Below are positions 55,829-64,000 of a stretch of 64,000 nucleotides of DNA, piece by piece. The notes under the pieces were generated by a model. That model saw only the letters and a list, made by a program, of their open reading frames with translations. It ran no database searches and had not been told where the DNA came from. Position numbers and translations under genes: made by a program. Source of the stretch: Brasenia schreberi (taxonomy: Eukaryota > Streptophyta > Magnoliopsida > Nymphaeales > Cabombaceae); contig JAYKKT010000076.1 in NCBI GenBank assembly GCA_036023115.1, positions 3,224,001-3,288,000 on the forward strand, written 5' to 3'. The number at the start of each line of letters is the position of its first letter. The first letter of the stretch is position 1.

Positions 55829-58800
55829 CTATACATGATACTTTTTTAAGTATTGAATATTGATAGGATCTGCTAAATTCCTACCTTCTACATCGATCAA
55901 CCAATACGAATTGTTCGTAGTGGTTACTCGTACAACATAGGGTCCATCCCAGTTGGGGCGCCACTTGCCTAGGGGGTGTGGGCCACGATGGTGGATGGTT
56001 TTTAAGACCAGATCTCCCACTTCAAAGTGGCGAGGTCTCATGTGTTTGCTATAATGTCGGGCTATCCTTTGCTGGTATGCACGAGCATGATCCATGGCAA
56101 GGAGTCGCCTCTCATCTAGCAAATCTAGTTCGGCCATCCTAGCATGCTGAAGCGTCTCTAGGGGGAGGTCGAGTGCTATGGATGTATGAAATGAATGCAG
56201 TTGAGTATGAATGGGAAGAATGGCGTTTGTGCCATAGACCAATTCGAATGGTGTGGCATTTGTGGGAGTCCGGATGGAAGTCCTATAAGCCCATAAGGCT
56301 TCATCCAGCTTCTCGTGCCACGTCCTACCCTTCTCTAAGGTTTTCTTAATAATACTAATGAGAGTCTTGTTTGTGGCTTCAGCTTGGCCGTTGCCTTGAG
56401 GGTAGTAGGGCGAGGAGAAGTGGTGAGTTATGCCATACGTGTTGCACAACTTAACCATCCGCTCATTTTTGAATGGGGTACCATTATCAGACACAAGGTC
56501 TCGTGGAACCCCAAATCGAGCCAAGATACTCCTCCGGATGAAAGCCACCACATGTTGCCCCATTACATTCGTTAGGGAAATGGCTTCCACCCACTTGGAG
56601 AAATACTCCGTGGCTGCTAAAATAAAATGATGCCCATTCGAGGCCTTTGGAAATATTGGGCCTACAATGTCAAACGCCCACATGGTAAATGGCCAGGGGC
56701 TGACCACGGAATGCAATGCAGATGACGGGAATGAATGGCGTGCCCATGCACTTGACACGGATGACACTTCCTAACATGATCGTGACAATCCTTTTTCAGG
56801 GTGGACTAAAAATAGCCCCCTCTAAGTATTTTCATTGCCATCATGTTGGCATTAACATGACCTCCACATTCTCCATCGTGGAACTCATGCATTACTATCC
56901 TAGCCTCCTCTAGGTCGATACACCTAAGCAGAATGCCGGTAAAACTCTTTTTGTATAAGACCCCACCCAGAATGGTGTATCAGGTCGAAATCTTACGAAT
57001 GAATGCCTTATCTTTGGATGTGGCATCCTCGGTGAATCCCCCATTTTCTAAAAATTGTTTTATGTCATAGAACCAGGGTTTTTGAATAGACTCTGGGTTG
57101 TTTTGGCAAATATCCAAGTCGTGTGTGGATGGATGGGGCGCATGCCATATTTCCAAAGATCTGGTCCCCGAAATGGGATCGACCTTCAGGGCTGAACCTA
57201 AGGAGGAGAGGGCATCGGCGATGCCATTGTCCTCTCTTCCTACGTGTGTGAGCTTACACGACTGGAAGGATTGGACCAATCGAGTGGCTAACTCGTGATA
57301 TGGAAGTAGTTTCTCATTACGTACTTGCCAAATTTTTAAAACCTGGTTTATGACAAGGAGTGAATCTCCAAAGACCTCGATGCATGATGCCCCTAGAGTT
57401 TTCGAAATCCTTAAGCCTTGTATGAGTGCTTCATACTCAGCTACGTTGTTGGAACATTCGAAATCTAAGCGGACTACTATGGGAATCTCACCCTTTTCAG
57501 GGGAGATTAGGATGACCCCAGCACCAGCCCCTCGTTGGTTTCGTGCCCCGTCGAAGTGCATCTTCCATACTTGGTTTTCGAAAGAATTTGCCAAAATGTG
57601 GTTTTGAAAATGGTTTTGTAATATGCCTTCATCAGGCATTTCGACAAGAGTGGGATATGCGTCCTCTAAAGGGAATTCAGCCACGTAATCTGCTAGGGCT
57701 TGCCCCTTAATGGAGATCTGGTGATGGTATTTTAGATCATACTCCATTAGAAGGAGTTGCCATTTACCCAATCTACCCGTGAGAATGGGTTTTTCGAACA
57801 AGTGCTTGATTGGATCAAGCTTGGACACTATCCAGATCTCATGATCTAGGAAATAGTGTCTGAACTTTTGGCAGGCCCATACTAGGGCCAAGCACGTCTT
57901 CTCCATGGCTTGATAATTTCGTTCATAAGCAAAGAGAGTTTTCGAAATATAGTAGATGGCATACTCCTTATGGGTGTCATCCTCGTATTGAGCCAACAGG
58001 GCTCCTAAAGCATTTACATGCACGGAGATGTATAATAAAAGCGGTTTTCCTTGTTTTGGAGGATTCAAAACGGGGGGATTAACCAAGTATGCCTTCAGTC
58101 TCTCGAAGGACTTTTGGCATTCGTCATCCCATAAGAATTTCGTACCCTTCCTCAACAGTTGGTTGAAGGGTTCGCATCTAGTTGCCAGATTCGATATGAA
58201 TCGGCGCACGGATAGTAATCGACCCTGGAGGCTACGGATTTGGGTGAGATTGGAGGGTGGAGCCATGTCTATGATGGCTCGACACTTAGAGGGGTCGACT
58301 TCTATTCCCCTTTGGCTCACCATAAAGCCTAGAAGCTTCCCTGATTCTACCCCAAACACACATTTTTGAGGGTTTAGCTTTACTTTGTAAAGCCTAAGCC
58401 TTTCGAAAATCTTTTGTAAACATTCGATATGGGTGCATCGGGTTTTGGATTTCGCCAAGAGATCATCTACATACACTTCTACAAGCTCATGAATTTGATC
58501 ATGGAAGATCGTGTTCATGGCTCGTTGGTATGTTGCACCGGTATTTTTCAAACCAAAGGGCATGACTGTATAGCAGTACGTGCCCCATGGGGTTGTGAAG
58601 GCGGTCTTACGCTGATCTCGTGGACTTAGTTTGATTTGATTATAGCCTGAATAGCCATCCATAAATGAAAACATTTCATGATTTGCAGTACTATCGACTA
58701 TCAAATCTATGTTGGGTAAAGGATAATTATCCTTTGGAGTGGCTTTATTCAGGTTTCTGAAATCGATGCATATTCGAATTTTCCAATTGGTTTTTCGAAC

Positions 58801-59622
58801 CACAACGATATTTGACAACCAATCAGAATACGCAATGGGTTTTATAAATCCGGCTTTTAGCAGATCTTCTAAACCCTCTTTGACTTGCGTGTGTACATTC
58901 GGGTGTATTTTCCTAAGCTTCTGCTTTATGGGTTTTACACCTGCATCTAAGGGAAGACGATGCTCGAATATGCTGGGATCTATGCCCGGCATGTCTTCAT
59001 ACGTCCATGCAAACACATCTAAATAGGTTTGTAGAAATGCAATGAATGCTAACTTTTCAGTTTCATGCAAGCATGCACCTATTTTGATGGTTTTGGGATT
59101 GGAATCATCCCCTAGGTTCACCTCTATGAAATCTCCTCCTACTGATTGGGAAGGTCTTTCAAAATCGAGAATTCTATGAAATTCTGGGAGCTCAGAAGTG
59201 GGATCTTCCTCAAGGGGATCCACTTCTGGGCTTTGATCATTCTCGTGGGCTATAGACTTGAGGGAACTTGATGCGTGGTTTTCAAAATGACCTGGTTTTG
59301 TACTTGGATTTTCAAGTGATTTCGAAATTTTTGGTCTGGCTATGCAGACGACGTTTCTTTCGAAATCCTTTTCTTTTGCCAAAGTGCTACCAGGAGCAGC
59401 TATGTACAAAATCTTTTTGGTATTTTCCAAATTTTCAATTTTTTTTGGTTTTTGTAAAACAAGAAGTTTGGGAACTATACAAAGCACTCTTTTTTCGAGT
59501 TTTTGTTTTTCCATTGTTTTTGGTTTTTCTTGTTTTTCGATTTTTTTGATTTTAAGTTTTTCAAATGTTTTTGGTATTTTTAGAAAAAGGGATCTTCCGT
59601 CATACCTACAAAGGGAAAACAC
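55829..59622 (-). pseudogene. pol: Element D pol, inactivated
   Basis: Colinear with C pol, including YVDD, second RNase H, integrase D-D-E and the KKYHV end, but broken twice. A nonsense codon at 56982-56980 (CGA in C, TGA in D) ends translation just before the integrase. A one-base deletion near 56727 (GAAGGGATATGAATGG in C, GACGGGAATGAATGG in D) shifts the frame in the integrase zinc region. The upstream 880 codons (RT plus both RNase H regions) stay open. As in C, the frame follows the gag TAA directly. Confidence 0.93.
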
Positions 59623-59628
59623 TACGGT

Positions 59629-62498
59629 TTAGACTCGGAATAGGAGGTCTAAATCGTAGGTTTCTTCTAAGACAGGCTCCGGGGCACCCTTGACCCAGGT
59701 GGTCACAGGGGGTGGCTCCGGCGGTATTCGGGGAGTATAGCCGATCGCATATCGGCTGGGGTTGGCCCTAGGCAGGATGGGCTCTAGGAGACCCTGGTTT
59801 TGTGCCCCTAGACTCTTGTAGGGCGTGTAGCCCATGTTCAATAACATGTTCCACAACTTTTTGTTTTTTGAAAAAGTTGGATATAAGTCGTGGTCCTGGA
59901 ACATGCTATCGTCCATATTAGGCTCGTATGGCCTTTTGTCCAGGGGCTTTGGAAATAGGGAACGCTTGGATTTTCCTAGGAGGATTACAGTCGGGAGGGG
60001 GCCTGCTTTGGGCGGCCCCCTCACACATACAACCTTCCTAGGGTTGTTCAGCACGAGCCGAGGTGGCTCAACCATGATTTGCCCCAGGTTAGCCTCATGG
60101 GCCTGGGAGCTTGATAAACAAGGGGAGTTTATGATCCCCTGAAGCTGTGGGTGACTCTCACCTAGGATCACTACGACCTGGTCCCTAAAAGGGATCTTGA
60201 CACACCTGTGGAAGGTGGATGGCACAGCGCACAAACTGTGTATCCAGGGCCTTCCCAGCAACAGGTTATAATGGGGGTAGATGTCCAAGACATGGAACAC
60301 CCCCGTGTGTTCGATCCCTCCCGTTTTCATTGGGAGTTCGATGGATCCTAAAGGTCTAGACGCATTCCCATTGTATCCAGTGATAATGATGGGGCTTGGG
60401 TTCACTGAAGTCAAGGTGACTCCGATTTTGTACGCCACATGAAGTGGAAGGATGTTGAGCCCTCCTCCACCATCGACTAGGAACCTGTCCAGAGAGTGGT
60501 TGTTTAGAACCACCTCGATATGCAGGGCCTGGTTATGGGTTTCGTAGGGTCTATCTACATCATCTTCCGAAAAAGTGATGGGCGATTTTGCTCCTAATAA
60601 AGCCACTTGGGCAGACAAGGATTCCGGACTTATGTTCGAATCAACCTTGGCCCTTTCTAGAATTTTCTCTAATACAAGTCTATGCCTAGGCGAGGTTTTT
60701 ATAAGCTCTAGGATAGACATGTGAATAGGAATCTTTGAAAGGTGGTTTTCGAAATCATAAGGATTTAGGATGACTTTGTCCTTATCTGCTTTTGGCAGAC
60801 CACTAGGGATACATGCTTTTGAGGGGCCAGGCACACTGACCACCTTTTGAGCACCTTGAAGGTGCGGGGGTAGGTAGATCCTCCCGGATCTAGTGACTTC
60901 CCCCACGACTAACCTAGGGTTCGCGCTAGACTTGGCTCTAAGGATGAGCTGAGGAGAACCTTGGATTTTCAAAACTGGTTTTACCGGGGCTTCCACTTTT
61001 GGTGGTCCCCGAATGACGACTTGGGCGGGCCTCTTGTATAGTACAAGGATGGGCGCACAAGTAGGTCGACCAGGTTCTGGCTTTTGCGCTAGTTCCTTGG
61101 AAATGGTGAGGGTACATACCTCCTTTCTTTTCCCACCGCCACTGGCGTGTTTGGGAAAGGGTTCCTTGAAGATAGCTTGAGGTGGCTCAAGTTCCGCAGT
61201 GACCTGGAGCCGGCCTTCTGCTATCAAGTTCTCAATTTTATTTAAGAGAGAGAAGCAGCGTTTGGTATCATGGCCTTTGAGCCGATGATACTTACAAAAT
61301 CGGTTTAAATACCCCCCTTTGGAAGTGACTCCTTCGGGGATTTCAGGGAGTTCGATCATGCCCTGGGTAAGTAGGAGGTCTAGGACCTCCGACACAGGTT
61401 GCCCCAGCGGAGTATACTCCCCTTTTTCAACCGGTTTTTGAAAATTGCGTTCCCTCTTATTTTCTAATTTTTCAAAATTTTTAGAAGTGCCCGCCATGCC
61501 TGGATCCACCCGAACATTGGCGATTTTATGGGGCTTTGCCCCTTTGTCCGTCGTGGGCAGCCCATATGCGATGGGCTTTTCCAAATGGGTTTTGGAATGG
61601 CACTTCCTTTCTATAGGTGATCGTATGTCCCTTTTCGCAAGTTGGTTTCGAAAAGGGAGGCCTTTTTGATCAACTTATGGAAAGTTGAAATCTCATGGTG
61701 CGAGAGAAGGGTTTTTAACTCGCTTTTGAAATTATCCAGGATGAGCATTACTGCGCATCCTTCGGATATGGGCTCTCGCACTTGGCCCAAAAGCGACCTC
61801 CATCTTATAATGAAGGCATGTACGTCTTCGTTCATGCCTTGCTTTGTATCCCTTAAGGTATTCAGGGTTGGAGTGACTTCTACGTTGTGTGCAAATCTTT
61901 GCATGAAGCAATTCGCTAACTCTTCAAAAGTAGCGAATTGGCTTAAGTCGTAGGAAGCCAGCCATTTGGCAGCTGTGCCTTTAAGGGATAGAGGGAACCA
62001 ATACACCCATTTCATCGAGTCCTTTTTCTTCTTATGGGCTCGACGTGAGAAAAGCTGCAAGTGAGACCTAGGGTCTCCCATGCCATCATACCGATGGAAG
62101 TTCGGTATTTCATCATCACTGTCTGTTTCGTAGTCCATAGGAAGGAAATCAGACAGGGCGTAGCTTCTTTTCTCTTTATTCTGCCCTTTTAGCAACTGCT
62201 GTAGGGCTTTACGGTCCTTTTGTGTGAAGGACTCGTGGTATTGGTTGCCTTCCATTACGGAGGCCTCTTTTTGCTTGCGAGGTTTTTCAGATTTCTTTTT
62301 AGGCCTTTGTTCACCGTTCGATGAACATGAATCGCCTACTTCAGCCTCTTGGCTGAGAGCATCGATTTTGGCCTCAAACTCCCTTCTCAAGTCCTCGATT
62401 TCATCTAGTTTTATTTTGTTTTTGAAAATCCCCCTTGAGTGAGAACTTGATGCGCATGAGCCTTGGCTCGATACTTCACTTGGATTGCATTTTGACAT
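59629..62498 (-). pseudogene. gag: Element D gag-protease, inactivated
   Basis: ATG at 62498 (MSKCNPSEVSSQ). The frame is open through the capsid domain, then hit by a nonsense codon (TGG to TAG after TYDHL, at 61613-61611) and a one-base deletion near 61594. Downstream the original frame is open again through the zinc-knuckle-like motif, protease (VDGGGGLNILPL) and G-patch-like tail to a TAA at 59631-59629. Confidence 0.93.
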
Positions 62499-62617
62499 GC
62501 TTTTCAAGCTTTTTCAAAATGTCCTAAGTACAAGCAAAGAAAAACAAGTTAAAATGACACATTTTTACAAAATTTTCGCAAGACCAAAACTTAAAACTCG
62601 ATTTTTGAAAGGCCCAC

Positions 62618-62635
62618 GTCCCACCGGGCGTGCCA
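62618..62635 (-). promoter_or_regulatory. Element D primer-binding site
   Basis: Minus strand TGGCACGCCCGGTGGGAC, identical to A and C1. Confidence 0.8.
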
Positions 62636-62640
62636 ATCTC

Positions 62641-64000
62641 TGTAGACGTGCGAAAATCCCCGCCTCTTTCGCCTTTTTCAAGGCTTGGAGCGGATCCTCT
62701 CGTGTGTCTAAGGCCTATGTATGCAAACAGGGCGTGCCAGCTAGCTTACCTAAGCTAGCGAAGATATTTTTAACACTGACTTCTAAACGTGGCGACTGTG
62801 AGCAAGTAAGCTCTTGTCGTCGCAGACCTTCTTGCACCGATGCGCAAGGGTCAGTCTGTACGCTTTGCAAAAATCGAGTTTTTGGAGAGAAAGTCTACGA
62901 AGCGGTTCGAGGTGTCTATTTCGGGTCTTTAAGATGCGATTGCATGTTTTAGATCACGTGGATTTGCACGTGCCTAAGTCTTTTCTTTTATCCCTTTTCG
63001 GGCCACCTAGTTTGTGTGTTATGAACACTCCACTATATGGGCGAATTCGAGCGGGGCTTGCTTCGATGCAATATGCGTCCTACCTCGTGGTATGGCGTAG
63101 ATGCAATGCAAACTCACGCTACTCCAAAGGGAAAACCCGAAATGTAAAGACAATACTGAAGGGAAATGACTGAAGGGAAATAACCGAAGGGAAATAACCG
63201 AAGGGAAATAACCGAAGGGAAATAACCGAAGGGAGATAGGTATATAGATTATGTATATGAGCCCTTACTCGGGTCTTCACAAATAAGAGCGAAGGCTCAA
63301 TGTGGGTGCGTGCTTGAATTGAAAGACTTACACACACGACATGAAATTAAACCCAAATATAAATTGCAGTATGGCCTTGACTAAGGTCTTGGGAGTAAGA
63401 GCGAAGGCTCAATGTGTGTGAAAAGTGCTTGAATTGAAGTACTACACACACGACATGAATGAAACCCAAATATAACTGCAATAAGGCCTTTACTAAGGTC
63501 TTGGGAGTAAGAGCGAAGGCTCAATGTGTGTGAAAGTGCTTGAATTGAAAGACTTACTCACGCGACATGAAATAAAACCCAAATAGTATAGGTCGGCCCT
63601 TACTTGGGTCTTTCAACTAAGAGCGAAAGCTCAATGTGTGTGAGTGCTTGAATTGAAAGACAACGCACCCAACTTAAACAAAAACCCTTCGAAAGTGAAA
63701 GTATATATACACACTTATGTATTAGGGGTTGATTAGGCCCGTGGGTGTTCAAAATCGTGCACGACTAAGAGAGTGCACGTGTGTGGTTGTGCCAAGCCAC
63801 GTTATTACAAGCGGGAGGAGACTATGCTCCATTATTACAACCCCGTATCAAATTGAATCTCAAGCAAGTATACAACTAAAGACTGAGTTTAGACACTTAC
63901 GAGTAGCTGGTCCGTAGAGGTCTTGCTTGAGCGTGGGCTTGGCCTTCGCCTTGGGCTGCAAACGGGAGCTCCACGAGGATAGGTGACCAAAGGTGCTGGC
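62641..64000 (-). repeat. Element D 5' LTR, U5/R part (truncated by window end)
   Basis: Starts TGTAGACGTGCG on the + strand. It has six 14-bp units at 63156-63238, the hairpin array 63270-63660 and the conserved GTAAGT (as ACTTAC near 63895). The U3 part lies outside the window. Confidence 0.94.

Larger units (their letters stand above)
51461..64000 (-). mobile_element. Element D: full-length, decayed Tat retrotransposon (5' LTR runs off window)
   Basis: Minus-strand element: 3' LTR 51461-54658, interior 54659-62640 (7982 bp, colinear with C), 5' LTR from 62641 to beyond the window. Gag and pol carry nonsense and frameshift lesions. It is inserted in E's LTR; the five bases left of it are CCCTA, and the matching copy would be outside the window. 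Confidence 0.94.

Overview
The window is nuclear DNA of a flowering plant; I cannot place the species. Two signs support this. A multi-exon host gene with canonical GT-AG introns encodes the C-terminal half of a plant-type secretory carrier membrane protein (SCAMP). Almost everything else is large Ty3/gypsy LTR retrotransposons of the Tat/Ogre type (long LTRs, gag-protease ORF then RT-RNase H-RNase H-integrase ORF, no chromodomain).

Layout. (1) 1-7202: seven SCAMP exons on the + strand (stop at 5717-5719), with decayed RTE-type LINE pieces in intron 4, an (AT)n(AG)n microsatellite in intron 5, and the 3' flank. (2) 7203-8806: a broken piece of Tat element B (minus strand). (3) 8807-44913: a 36.1-kb block inserted in the gag of B and flanked by a perfect 5-bp target duplication, GCCTT. 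The block is a non-autonomous element A (+ strand, 8807-18647) joined tail to tail through one G to a minus-strand tandem of the autonomous element C (LTR-internal-LTR-internal-LTR, 18649-44913; two near-identical 8-kb interiors with open gag and pol). (4) 44914-49448: the rest of B (gag N-terminus, primer-binding site, 5' LTR). (5) 49449-51460: a + strand relic, E, in which an RT fragment is fused to a partial LTR by internal deletion. (6) 51461-64000: element D (minus), a decayed full-length relative of C inserted in the LTR of E; its 5' LTR runs off the window.

Inferred order: E is oldest, B entered E, D entered the LTR of E, and the A+C block entered B. A three-way junction test (left end, right end, empty site seen in C and D) shows that A and C carry one shared target duplication, so they look like a single integration of joined cDNAs rather than two insertions. 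A shares with C its LTR termini, U5 region, primer-binding site, gag tail, polypurine tract and 3' noncoding region, but has no capsid, protease, RT or integrase, so it probably depends on C-type proteins. C supplies Gag-protease (gag ORF) and RT, two RNase H domains and integrase (pol ORF). Pol lies in the same frame as gag behind a single conserved TAA.
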